From NCBI GenBank assembly GCA_044229235.1, contig JBGATH010000005.1:103400-167399 (forward strand): 64,000 nucleotides of DNA, written 5' to 3'. Every line of letters begins with the position of its first letter. The stretch's first letter is position 1. Both the position numbers and the translations under genes were made by a program. Positions 9,333 through 17,608 of this stretch are shown one piece after another. This stretch comes from UKL13-2 sp044229235 (GTDB taxonomy: Bacteria; Pseudomonadota; Gammaproteobacteria; Burkholderiales; Usitatibacteraceae). Under the pieces are notes generated by a model. That model worked only from the letters and a program-made list of their open reading frames with translations, did not search any database and had not been told where the DNA came from.

Positions 9333-10199
9333 ATGAATACTAAATCGCCTCAGCCGGATGAACCGGTCGTCTATCGACAAATGACCCCTGCGGACCTGCC
9401 CGCCGCACACCAGCTCTCGCAGGTAGTGAGCTGGCCGCATCGTCTGGAAGACTGGCAATTCGTGGATGCGCTGGGTCCCGGCTTTGTCGCCGAAGACGAA
9501 AGCGGCGTGATCGGCACCGCCATGTACTGGAAACATGATGCCCGGTTCGCGTCGCTGGGCATGATCATCGTCGCGCCCTCGCGCCAGGGGCGCGGCATCG
9601 GCCGGCGGCTGATGGCCATGATACTGGCCCGACTGGAGGGCATGTCGGTCCTGTTGCATGCCACGGAAGCGGGACGGCCGCTGTATGAAAGTTACGGATT
9701 TCGCGCCTGCGGTCAAATCGACCAACATCAGGGCCTGGTGCTGAATCCGCCGGAGGCGGTACTCCCACAGGGCAGTCGCCTGCGACCCATCGGCACCAGC
9801 GATGCCGACCAGCTGGGCAAGCTGGCAACGCGCGCAGCCGGGTTTTCGCGGCACATCCTGATTCCGGAACTGCTGAAAGTGGCCGAAGGAATTGTGCTTG
9901 ATCGCAATGGGCGTACGGTCGGCTTCGCTCTCATGCGCCGATTTGGTCGGGGCTTCGCGATCGGTCCGGTGATTGCGCCGGACGGAGACAGTGCCAAGTT
10001 GCTCATTTCGCACTGGATGGCGGAACTGCCGCGAAAGTTTGTGCGTCTCGACGTACCGCACTCGGCGGGCCTGACCGGCTGGTTGGCGCAGCAGGGACTG
10101 GAACATGTCTCTTCCGTGGTGCCGATGTGGCGCGGCGTCCCGCCGAAACGCCAACGCACGCCAGGCACATTTGCCATCGTCAGCCAGGCGCTGGGCTAG
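9333..10199 (+). CDS. GNAT family N-acetyltransferase with second C-terminal GNAT-like domain
   Basis: 288 residues. The N-terminal half is a GNAT domain with the acetyl-CoA loop SRQGRGIGRRLM (about 90-102), preceded by the core strand ASLGMIIVAP. The C-terminal half resembles the second, degenerate acetyltransferase domain (Acetyltransf_18-like) seen in YitI-type proteins. The acceptor substrate is unknown. The ATG follows AGAAAG. It is the first gene of the plus-strand half of the catabolic module, and its stop is 15 bases before the GhrA-like start, suggesting cotranscription. Confidence 0.85.
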   Translation: MNTKSPQPDEPVVYRQMTPADLPAAHQLSQVVSWPHRLEDWQFVDALGPGFVAEDESGVIGTAMYWKHDARFASLGMIIVAPSRQGRGIGRRLMAMILARLEGMSVLLHATEAGRPLYESYGFRACGQIDQHQGLVLNPPEAVLPQGSRLRPIGTSDADQLGKLATRAAGFSRHILIPELLKVAEGIVLDRNGRTVGFALMRRFGRGFAIGPVIAPDGDSAKLLISHWMAELPRKFVRLDVPHSAGLTGWLAQQGLEHVSSVVPMWRGVPPKRQRTPGTFAIVSQALG

Positions 10200-10213
10200 G
10201 CGGGGCGGTCGAC

Positions 10214-11140
10214 GTGTCATTCCTCTATAAGGCGGATCCGGTTCGCGGCGCCGAATGGGCGCGGCTATTCGCGGAACATGCGCCGGACATTCCCTTCGAG
10301 ATGTGGCCGCACACGGGCGATCCCGGCGCCATCCGTTATCTTGCCGCGTGGGATCCGCCGCCGGCATTGCGCGCGCAATTTCCCGCGCTGGAGGTGCTGT
10401 TTTGCACCGGCGCCGGCATTGACCACATCGACATGTCCGCGATCCCGGAAAGCGTGAAGGTGGTGCGCATGATCGAGCCGGAAATCGCCCGGGGCATGCT
10501 GGAGTACGTAACGCTGGCCACGCTGGCCCTGCATCGCCACCTGTTTACCTACATCGAGCAGCAACAGCAGCAGCATTGGCAGGCCCACAGCTTTCCACCA
10601 GCCCATCAGCGTCGCGTCGGCGTGATGGGGCTGGGCGTGCTGGGCCAGGCGGTGATCGGCCGGCTGGCCCAGTTTGGCTTCGATTGCGCCGGCTGGAGCC
10701 GCTCACCGCATACGCTCGCCGACGTTCCCTGTTTCGCCGGCGCCGACGGTCTGCCGGCATTTCTGCAGCGCACCGACATCCTGATTTGCCTCTTGCCATT
10801 GACGTCAGAAACCAGAGGCATCCTCAACGCCGGCTTGTTCCAGCAACTCGCGGACGGCGCAGCGGTGATCAACGTGGGGCGCGGTGGCCACCTCGTGGAG
10901 GCCGACCTGGTCGCAGCGCTCGACAGTGGCAAACTGAGCCGCGCCGTACTGGATGTCGCCGCCACGGAACCGCTGGAAAAATCGCATCCGTTCTGGCGCC
11001 ATCCACGGATCATGGTCACGCCGCACATTGCCAGCATGACGCAACCGGCATCAGCAGTGGCGGCGGTACTTGAAAACCTGCGACTGCATCGCAGCGGACA
11101 GCCCATGAACGGCCTCGTCGATCGCAGTCGCGGCTACTAG
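10214..11140 (+). CDS. D-2-hydroxyacid dehydrogenase, glyoxylate/hydroxypyruvate reductase A-like
   Basis: 308 residues from the GTG at 10214, preceded by AGGCGGGG; this start gives the length usual for GhrA (~312). The NAD(P)-binding glycine motif GVMGLGVLGQAV is at about residue 137. The catalytic Arg region (INVGRGGHLVEADLV), Glu region (LDVAATEPLEKSHPFW) and His (VTPHIAS) are all in the expected order. The enzyme reduces glyoxylate, hydroxypyruvate or another 2-keto acid, which fits disposal of a keto-acid product released by amine oxidation in this module. Confidence 0.88.
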   Translation: MSFLYKADPVRGAEWARLFAEHAPDIPFEMWPHTGDPGAIRYLAAWDPPPALRAQFPALEVLFCTGAGIDHIDMSAIPESVKVVRMIEPEIARGMLEYVTLATLALHRHLFTYIEQQQQQHWQAHSFPPAHQRRVGVMGLGVLGQAVIGRLAQFGFDCAGWSRSPHTLADVPCFAGADGLPAFLQRTDILICLLPLTSETRGILNAGLFQQLADGAAVINVGRGGHLVEADLVAALDSGKLSRAVLDVAATEPLEKSHPFWRHPRIMVTPHIASMTQPASAVAAVLENLRLHRSGQPMNGLVDRSRGY

Positions 11141-11314
11141 GCTTTTACCCGAGCCGCGCACCAACGGCGGCGGAACGGTCCCGGCAGAAAATGCCGACGG
11201 GGCGAAAAATTCGCAATCCTCTGCACATTGCCACCGCATGGTCGCAAGGTCCCGCCAGCACGTCGCTCCTAGAATGGATGCATCGTTCATTCGACCACTT
11301 ACGCGACCACTATC

Positions 11315-12712
11315 ATGCCGACCAAGTCCCTTACCGAACTCGACCACGACCACCTGATTCACCCGGTAGTCAGTTACCGCGCCCATGAGCAGCGCGGTGT
11401 CACCGTGCTTGAATCCGGCAAGGGCGCTTACCTGCGTGACGCGGCCGGCAACGAATTGCTGGACGCCTTTGCCGGGCTGTGGTGCGTCAATGTGGGTTAT
11501 GGACAGGAAAGCATTGTCCGAGTCGCCGCCGAACAGATGACCAGGCTGCCCTATGCGACCAGCTACTTCCACTTTGGGTCAGAGCCGCCCATCCGGCTCG
11601 CGGCAAAACTGGTCGAACTGGCTCCGGCTTCCCTGAAGCATGTGTATTTCACGCTCGGCGGTTCGGATGCGATCGATTCCGCGGTGCGCTTCATCACGCA
11701 TTACTACAACGCCACCGGTCGCCCGGGCAAGAAGCACTATGTCACGCTGCAGCGCGGCTACCATGGCTCTTCATCGGTGGGATCCGGCCTGACGGCGCTG
11801 CCGATGTTTCACACCAATTTCGACGTGCCGCTGCCGAACCAGCATTACATTCCCTCGCCCTACCCTTATCGCAATCCGGTCGGCAACGATCCAAAAGCCG
11901 TGATCGCCGCCTCGGTGGCCGCCTTGCGCGCCAAGGTCGCTGAAATCGGTCCGGAACATGTCGCCGCGTTCTTCTGCGAACCCGTGCAAGGCTCGGGTGG
12001 CGTGATCGTTCCGCCGGTTGGCTGGTTGAATGCCATGCGCGACACATGCCGCGAACTCGACATCCTGTTTTTGGCTGACGAGGTGATCACCGGATTCGGC
12101 CGCACCGGCCCGATGTTTGCGTGTAACGCAGAAGCAGTGGAACCCGACCTCATGACCGTCGCCAAGGGGTTGACCGCCGGCTACGCGCCGATGGGCGCGG
12201 TGCTGATGTCGGACGCGATTTACAACGCAGTAGCCGATGGGGTGGCGCCGAATGTTCCCGTGGGCCACGGCCACACCTACTCGGCGCATCCGGTCAGCGC
12301 CGCCATCGGCCTCGAGGTCATACGCTTGTATGAAGAAGGCGGCATCCTGGCCAATGGTATTGCCGTCACGCCGTACTTTGAACAAGGACTGCGCAGCATG
12401 CTGTCGCATCCGCTGGTCGGGGACGCGCGCAACCGCGGCCTGCTTGGGGCGCTGGAACTGGTGGCGGACAAGGAAAGCAAGCGCGGCTTTGACCCGGCAC
12501 TCAGGCTGAGCGAGCGCATCGCGCAAGCCGCCTATCGCAATGGCCTGATCTTCCGCGCGTTTGCCGACAACATCCTCGGCTTCGCGCCGGCGCTGTGCTT
12601 CACGCAACAGGATTTCGAATTGCTGTTCGTGCGCCTGACCAAGACGCTGGACGAAGTCGTGGCGCAAAAGGACGTACGCGCCGCACTCACCCAGGTTCGC
12701 GTCGCCGCCTGA
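11315..12712 (+). CDS. Class III omega-aminotransferase (PLP-dependent)
   Basis: 465 residues. It has the class III landmarks: LWCVNVGYG near 51, the phosphate-binding region (YFTLGGSDAID, about 110), the PLP-ring Asp in LADEVITGFGRTG (about 250) and the Schiff-base Lys in TVAKGLTAGYAPMGAVLM (about 288). Relatives include putrescine, beta-alanine/pyruvate and taurine aminotransferases; they often channel an omega-amine to a semialdehyde. This matches the succinate-semialdehyde dehydrogenase two genes downstream. Confidence 0.9.
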   Translation: MPTKSLTELDHDHLIHPVVSYRAHEQRGVTVLESGKGAYLRDAAGNELLDAFAGLWCVNVGYGQESIVRVAAEQMTRLPYATSYFHFGSEPPIRLAAKLVELAPASLKHVYFTLGGSDAIDSAVRFITHYYNATGRPGKKHYVTLQRGYHGSSSVGSGLTALPMFHTNFDVPLPNQHYIPSPYPYRNPVGNDPKAVIAASVAALRAKVAEIGPEHVAAFFCEPVQGSGGVIVPPVGWLNAMRDTCRELDILFLADEVITGFGRTGPMFACNAEAVEPDLMTVAKGLTAGYAPMGAVLMSDAIYNAVADGVAPNVPVGHGHTYSAHPVSAAIGLEVIRLYEEGGILANGIAVTPYFEQGLRSMLSHPLVGDARNRGLLGALELVADKESKRGFDPALRLSERIAQAAYRNGLIFRAFADNILGFAPALCFTQQDFELLFVRLTKTLDEVVAQKDVRAALTQVRVAA

Positions 12713-12753
12713 CCGCGACCCGCCCCGCCCAACCCACACGACAAGAAATCTCC

Positions 12754-13845
12754 ATGAGCAACGTATTCAGGATTGCCGTCATTCCTGGTGACGGCATCGG
12801 CAAGGAAGTGATGCCGGAAGGCCTGCGTGTCATCCAGGCGGCAGCAAAGAAATTCGGCATCACGCTGGAATTCACACATATCCCCTGGGCCAGTTGCGAT
12901 TACTACGCCGATACCGGCGCGATGATGCCGGAAGACTGGAAGGAACAGTTGATGCCCATGGACGCCATCTACTTTGGTGCCGTCGGCTGGCCGGACATCG
13001 TGCCGGATCACATTTCGCTGTGGGGCTCGCTGATCAAGTTTCGCCGCGAGTTCGATCAATACGTGAACCTGCGCCCGGCGCGCACCTTTGCCGGCGTCAA
13101 GAGCCCGCTGGCGGGCCGTGGCCCGGGCGACATCGATTTCATGATCGTGCGCGAAAACACCGAAGGCGAGTATTCGTCGGTCGGCGGCGTGATTTATCAG
13201 GGCACCGAGCGCGAAGCCGTGCTGCAGCAGGCGGTGTTTTCCAAGCACGGTACCGATCGCGTGTTGCGTTTTGCATTCGACCTGGCACAGAAGCGCGCCC
13301 GCAAGCACGTGACGGTTGCGACCAAGAGCAACGGCATCGCCATCAGCATGCCCTGGTGGGACGCACGCGCGGCGGACATTGCCAGCGAGTATCCCGATGT
13401 CACCTGGGACAAGCAGCACATCGACATTCTGTGCGCGCGATTCGTCATGCAGCCGCAGCGCTTCGATGTGGTGGTCGCCTCCAACCTGTTCGGCGACATC
13501 CTCTCCGACCTGGGTCCGGCCTGTGCCGGCACCATCGGCCTCGCCCCTTCGGCCAACATGAATCCGGAGCGGAAGTTTCCCTCGCTGTTTGAACCCGTGC
13601 ATGGCTCGGCGCCAGACATCTACGGCAAGCAGATTGCCAACCCGGTAGCCATGATCTGGTCCGGCGCCATGATGCTGGACTTTCTGTCCGGCGGTGCCGG
13701 TGCCGGCCGCGCCGCCCACGACTGCATCGTCAAGGCCATCGAGACCGTACTGGCGCAAGGGCCGCATACCCCGGATCTGGGGGGCAAGGCGACCACGTCG
13801 CAAATGGGCGCGGCGATCGCCGCACTGGTTGATCGGGAGACATGA
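12754..13845 (+). CDS. Tartrate dehydrogenase-like beta-decarboxylating dehydrogenase
   Basis: 363 residues from the ATG at 12754 (MSNVFRIAVIPGDGIGKEV). Isocitrate/isopropylmalate dehydrogenase fold: the substrate-binding Arg region (LIKFRREFDQYVNLRPAR), ENTEGEYSSVGG, the metal-binding Asp region (DVVVASNLFGDILSDLG) and the cofactor motif FEPVHGSAPDIYGK. The length and the ASCDYYADTGAMMPEDW segment are those of tartrate dehydrogenase/decarboxylase (TtuC/YeaU) rather than LeuB. It oxidises tartrate, D-malate or a similar 2-hydroxyacid with NAD. Its stop overlaps the next start by ATGA. Confidence 0.85.
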   Translation: MSNVFRIAVIPGDGIGKEVMPEGLRVIQAAAKKFGITLEFTHIPWASCDYYADTGAMMPEDWKEQLMPMDAIYFGAVGWPDIVPDHISLWGSLIKFRREFDQYVNLRPARTFAGVKSPLAGRGPGDIDFMIVRENTEGEYSSVGGVIYQGTEREAVLQQAVFSKHGTDRVLRFAFDLAQKRARKHVTVATKSNGIAISMPWWDARAADIASEYPDVTWDKQHIDILCARFVMQPQRFDVVVASNLFGDILSDLGPACAGTIGLAPSANMNPERKFPSLFEPVHGSAPDIYGKQIANPVAMIWSGAMMLDFLSGGAGAGRAAHDCIVKAIETVLAQGPHTPDLGGKATTSQMGAAIAALVDRET

Positions 13846-15350
13846 TGGCCGCACAGCCTGTACTTCGCCACACCCTCGCATTGTCGCGCCAGGATTTGCT
13901 GTGCGACGGCAACTACATCGACGGAAAATGGCAGCCCGCACGATCACTCGCCCGTTACGCCGTCTCCGACCCCGCCGATGACGGCGTCTTCGCCCATGTC
14001 CCGGACAGTACGGCAGCGGATGCCAGTGACGCCGTCGATGCTGCCGCGCGCGCATTCGACAGCTGGCGCGCCCGGCCGGCGCGCGATCGCGCCAAACTGA
14101 TCCGGCGCTGGCATGCGCTGATCATTCAGCATGCGGAAGACCTGGGAAAACTGATTTCCCGCGAGCAGGGAAAGCCGCTGGCGGAAGGTCGTGGAGAAGC
14201 AGCCTACGGCGCGTCCTACGTGGAATGGTTCGCCGAGGAAGCGGTACGCACCTACGGCGACCTGATCCCCGAACAGGTGCCCGGCAAGAAATTGATGGTG
14301 GTGCTGGAACCAGTGGGTGTGGTCGCCGCCATCACGCCGTGGAATTTTCCGCTGGCGATGATTGCGCGAAAGATTGCGCCTGCGCTGGCGGCCGGTTGCA
14401 CCGTGGTGGCGAAGCCGGCGGAAGACACACCGCTCACGGCGCTGGCGCTGGTGAAGCTCGCCGAAGAGGCAGGCATTCCGCCCGGCGTACTCAACATCGT
14501 TAGCGCCTCGCGCGCCAATGCGGCTGCGTTGGTGGGGTGCTGGCTGGCGGATTCGCGCGTGCGCAAAATTACCTTCACGGGCTCGACCGCGGTCGGCAAA
14601 CATCTGGCGCGAGAATCGGCCGGCACGCTCAAGAAAATGTCGCTGGAACTCGGTGGCAATGCCCCGTTCATCGTGTTTGATGACGCCGATATTGATGCCG
14701 CCGTTTCAGGCCTGATGGCCGCAAAGTTTCGCAACGGCGGCCAGACCTGCGTAAGCCCCAACCGCGTTTATGTGCAGAACAGCGTCTACGATGCGTTCGC
14801 GCAAAAACTGGTGGCTCGCGTCAGCGCGCTCAAAGTCGGACCGGCCACAAGGGAGGACTCCCAGATCGGACCGATGATCAATGCGCGCGCCGTCGAGAAG
14901 ATCGAGCGGCATGTGCAGGATGCCGTGGCCCATGGCGCAAAAATCCTCTGCGGAGGCCATCGCGTCCGCAACGACATCGCCTGCGGACAGAACTACTTTG
15001 CGCCGACCGTGCTCGGTGACGCGAATGTCGACATGGCGCTTTGCTGCGAGGAAACCTTCGGGCCGGTTGTGCCGCTGTTCCGGTTTGACGACGAAGCGGA
15101 AGTGATCCGCCGCGCCAACGATACCCCGTTCGGCCTCGCCGCCTACTTTTATTCCGAGAATGTCCGTCGTATCAATCGTGTGGCGGGCAAGCTGGAAAGC
15201 GGCATCGTCGGCATCAATGAAGGTGCCATCGCCAGTGAGGCGGCACCATTCGGCGGCGTCAAGGAATCGGGATACGGTCGCGAGGGTTCGCGTCGCGGTC
15301 TGGACGACTACCTGCACACCAAATATCTCTGCCAGGGCAACCTGGTCTAG
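13842..15350 (+). CDS. gabD: NAD(P)-dependent succinate-semialdehyde dehydrogenase
   Basis: 502 residues, beginning with two ATGs (13842 and 13845); the first overlaps the previous stop. Aldehyde dehydrogenase superfamily: ITPWNFPLAM, the nucleotide-binding FTGSTAVGKHLA, the catalytic Glu in LELGGNAPF (about 270) and the catalytic Cys in GGQTCVSPNR (about 304). EQGKPLAEGRGE and the general lineup match GabD-type enzymes that oxidise succinate semialdehyde or glutarate semialdehyde. With the omega-aminotransferase upstream it forms a two-step route from an omega-amino acid to a dicarboxylate. Confidence 0.88.
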   Translation: MMAAQPVLRHTLALSRQDLLCDGNYIDGKWQPARSLARYAVSDPADDGVFAHVPDSTAADASDAVDAAARAFDSWRARPARDRAKLIRRWHALIIQHAEDLGKLISREQGKPLAEGRGEAAYGASYVEWFAEEAVRTYGDLIPEQVPGKKLMVVLEPVGVVAAITPWNFPLAMIARKIAPALAAGCTVVAKPAEDTPLTALALVKLAEEAGIPPGVLNIVSASRANAAALVGCWLADSRVRKITFTGSTAVGKHLARESAGTLKKMSLELGGNAPFIVFDDADIDAAVSGLMAAKFRNGGQTCVSPNRVYVQNSVYDAFAQKLVARVSALKVGPATREDSQIGPMINARAVEKIERHVQDAVAHGAKILCGGHRVRNDIACGQNYFAPTVLGDANVDMALCCEETFGPVVPLFRFDDEAEVIRRANDTPFGLAAYFYSENVRRINRVAGKLESGIVGINEGAIASEAAPFGGVKESGYGREGSRRGLDDYLHTKYLCQGNLV

Positions 15351-15578
15351 CCACCAATCGAATCCGTGGCAAGCCCTTCCACACACGCGCCATCAAGAAA
15401 ATGAACTGTTGTGGCACCAGACGCGCAACGGAAGACCCGGACCCAGCGTGGCTGATTGCAAGACCGTCCACACGGCCAGTCCAGCGGCACGCCGGTCATG
15501 CGTAAGCGCCGCGAACGCGCGGGCTACGTAACTGTTAGGCAACAGGCACAGGTTTGAAATGACTATCCGGATCCGGCC
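15351..15578. other. Intergenic spacer
   Basis: 228 bases between the semialdehyde dehydrogenase and the second DAO oxidase. No convincing ORF, terminator or inverted repeat was seen. A separate promoter for the oxidase is possible but not recognisable. Confidence 0.3.
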
Positions 15579-16904
15579 ATGCGGCAGCCACTGAGACTTG
15601 TCGAGTCTTCATTCAACCTGCCGGCCCAGGCCGACGTGGTGGTGATTGGCGGCGGCATCATCGGCGTCTTCGCCGCCTACTACATGGCGCGGCGCGGGCT
15701 TTCGGTCGCCGTTGTCGAAAAGGGCTACATCGGCGCCGAGCAATCGAGTCGCAACTGGGGTTGGTGTCGCCAGCAAAACCGGGACGCCCGCGAACTGCCG
15801 ATTTCCACGGCAAGCCTTGCCCTGTGGGAGCAGTTCACCGCCGACACCGGCGAACTCACCGGCTTTTCCCGCTGCGGATTGTTCTACCTGAGCAATGACG
15901 AGGCCGAGCTCGACGGCTGGGCCCGCTGGCGCGATTTCGCGAAGACTGCGGGCGTGACCACACACATGCTGAGCGCCAGCGAGGCCACGCAGCGTGGATC
16001 TGCGACCGGCCGGGCCTGGAAGGGTGGTGTCTTTTCGCCGAGTGATGGTACCGCCGATCCGGGCATCGCGGCCCCTTCCGTGGCCGCCGCGCTGATCAAG
16101 CTGGGTGGCAACGTTCGCCAGCAGTGCGCCGCCCGCGGCCTCGAACTTGAGGGCGGCCGCGTCAGCGGTGTGATCACCGAATCCGGAACCATCAAGACCC
16201 GCATCGCCATACTTGCCGGCGGTGCCTGGGCCTCGTCGTTCTGCCATCAGCTGGGCATCCGTTTCCCATTGGCCACCGTTCGCCAAGCCATCGTGCGCGT
16301 TTCTCCGGTGAGCCAGCCGCTGCCTGCCAACCTGCATACGGCGCGGGTGTCGGCAACCCGCCGCAGCGACGGCAGCTACACGCTGGCCATCAGCGGGCGC
16401 GGGCGCGTCGACCCGACACCGCAGTTGCTGCGCTTCGCGCCGCAGTTTCTGCCGATGTTTGCCAAGCGCTGGCGCAAAGTTTTCCCCGGTGGTCTGGAAG
16501 GCATTCGCAGCGGCCACGAAACACTTTCGCGCTGGCGCCTCGATGCGCCCACGCCCATGGAACGGGTGCGGGTACTCGACCCGCGACCTGATCCCGCTGC
16601 CGTCCGGAAGACCTATGACCGTGCCGTCGAACTTCTGCCCGCGCTCGGCGAGGGCAACATTGCCAATACCTGGGCAGGTTATGTCGACAGCACACCCGAC
16701 GGCGTGCCTGCCATTGGAGAAGTCGCCAACATACCCGGCTTCATCCTGGCGGCAGGCTTTTCGGGCCACGGTTTCGGCATCGGTCCCGGCGCCGGCCATC
16801 TCATTGCCGACCTGGTCACGGCAACGACCCCCATCTGTGATCCTTCATCCTACCGTCCCGACCGTTTCAGCAAATCGGCATGGGGCAAGGTCGCGGATTT
16901 CTAG
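15579..16904 (+). CDS. FAD-dependent D-amino acid/opine oxidase (DAO family), OoxB/HcnC-like
   Basis: 441 residues. FAD fingerprint VVVIGGGIIGVFAAYYMARRG at about 22-42, then VEKGYIGAEQSSRNWGWCRQQNRD, a segment characteristic of the DAO subunits of opine and hydroxyproline oxidases. The C-terminal FAD motif GFSGHGFGIGPGAGHL is intact. It sits at the far end of the module, while the HcnB-like subunit is at the other end of the divergent arm, so the two may form one enzyme despite being ~14 kb apart. This pairing is inference. Confidence 0.85.
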   Translation: MRQPLRLVESSFNLPAQADVVVIGGGIIGVFAAYYMARRGLSVAVVEKGYIGAEQSSRNWGWCRQQNRDARELPISTASLALWEQFTADTGELTGFSRCGLFYLSNDEAELDGWARWRDFAKTAGVTTHMLSASEATQRGSATGRAWKGGVFSPSDGTADPGIAAPSVAAALIKLGGNVRQQCAARGLELEGGRVSGVITESGTIKTRIAILAGGAWASSFCHQLGIRFPLATVRQAIVRVSPVSQPLPANLHTARVSATRRSDGSYTLAISGRGRVDPTPQLLRFAPQFLPMFAKRWRKVFPGGLEGIRSGHETLSRWRLDAPTPMERVRVLDPRPDPAAVRKTYDRAVELLPALGEGNIANTWAGYVDSTPDGVPAIGEVANIPGFILAAGFSGHGFGIGPGAGHLIADLVTATTPICDPSSYRPDRFSKSAWGKVADF

Positions 16905-16947
16905 CCGGCGCAACTGAGCAATACGACGACAATAATCTTCTTGGCGC

Positions 16948-17145
16948 CCTGCCGCCGCAGTGAACACCGGTTGGGGACGGACCCGCTTTGCATCGCCGGT
17001 AATGGGGCAGCGACGTCGCCAACACGCACCACCCCGTTGGCGCGATGGAACGCTGCGGCATAGGTATCCGCATCATTAGTCGCCACCGTCGCCCCATGGT
17101 CAAACGCCCCCTCCAAAGCATGCGAGAGCAAGGCACGGTTGCGGG
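16948..17145 (-). pseudogene. GNAT acetyltransferase relic, paralogue of the gene at 24159-24638
   Basis: Minus-strand remnant whose translation RALLSHALEGAFDHGATVA and AFHRANGVVRVGDVAAP matches the C-terminal half of the intact GNAT at 24.2-24.6 kb (RALLAHALNLAFSDGATVV, AFYRANGAVRVGEVAAP). At the DNA level about nine in ten of the first 100 bases agree by eye. One G is missing in a G run near 16995 compared with the intact copy, shifting the frame, and the N-terminal half is absent. The truncated end abuts a palindromic repeat at 17140-17183. Confidence 0.75.
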
Positions 17146-17183
17146 CACGAAAATGCCCTGAAAGGCGCGCCAATACTGGACTT
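17140..17183. repeat. Palindromic intergenic repeat, copy 1 (partial)
   Basis: Read on the minus strand it gives CCAGTATTGGCGCGCC, TTTCAGGGCATTTTCG and a short return arm. It shares the left arm and TTTT loop with the other copies in this window. The return arm is incomplete because the acetyltransferase relic begins there. Confidence 0.6.
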
Positions 17184-17199
17184 TGGACGTTCGTTGCTC

Positions 17200-17571
17200 T
17201 CAGCTGCCCGGCCGCAACTGTACCGGGTCATAGTAGAACTTCTCCTCGGCGATCAGGTTGCCCTCCCAGCGCTGATAGGCGAGTTCGTCGATGCGAATCG
17301 CCGCGCCGGTCAGCGTCACGAATTCAAACACCCAGCGGATGACCACCCGATCGCCGCTGATGAACGCCGGCCGCACGCAGGTCGAGCGCACCGATCGCAT
17401 GCGCGCCAGTACGCCGCGCTCGTGCGCGGCAAGATTGTCCCGCCCGGTGCGCGGCACGCCGTCGTTCTCCTGCATCGACGCGTCCGGCGTGTAGAACTCC
17501 TCAATCGCTTCCGCGTGGGCGTTGGATTCGACTTTGGCGATGAAGCGGTCGAGCGTTTCGCTTGATGGCAT
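17200..17571 (-). CDS. NTF2-like/SnoaL-type protein
   Basis: 123 residues with the NTF2-like cone fold pattern: an N-terminal helix (LDRFIAKVESNAHAEAIEEFYTPDA), then MQENDGVPRTGRDNL and a curved sheet (VVIRWVFEFV, ELAYQRWEGNLIAEEKFYYDP). Such proteins are small isomerases, dehydratases or ligand binders of unknown substrate. The ATG at 17571 follows GAGGAG. It is 37 bases downstream of the lipocalin-like gene on the same strand and could be transcribed with it. Confidence 0.82.
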   Translation of the reverse strand: MPSSETLDRFIAKVESNAHAEAIEEFYTPDASMQENDGVPRTGRDNLAAHERGVLARMRSVRSTCVRPAFISGDRVVIRWVFEFVTLTGAAIRIDELAYQRWEGNLIAEEKFYYDPVQLRPGS

Positions 17572-17608
17572 ATTTGTACTCCTCGCAAACAGCCCGGCTT
17601 TCCCCGGA

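Noticed and set aside
12532..14055. A 507-codon minus-strand open frame opposite the tartrate dehydrogenase
   Set aside because: Low-complexity Arg/His/Gly product, no motif; the plus-strand enzymes are complete.
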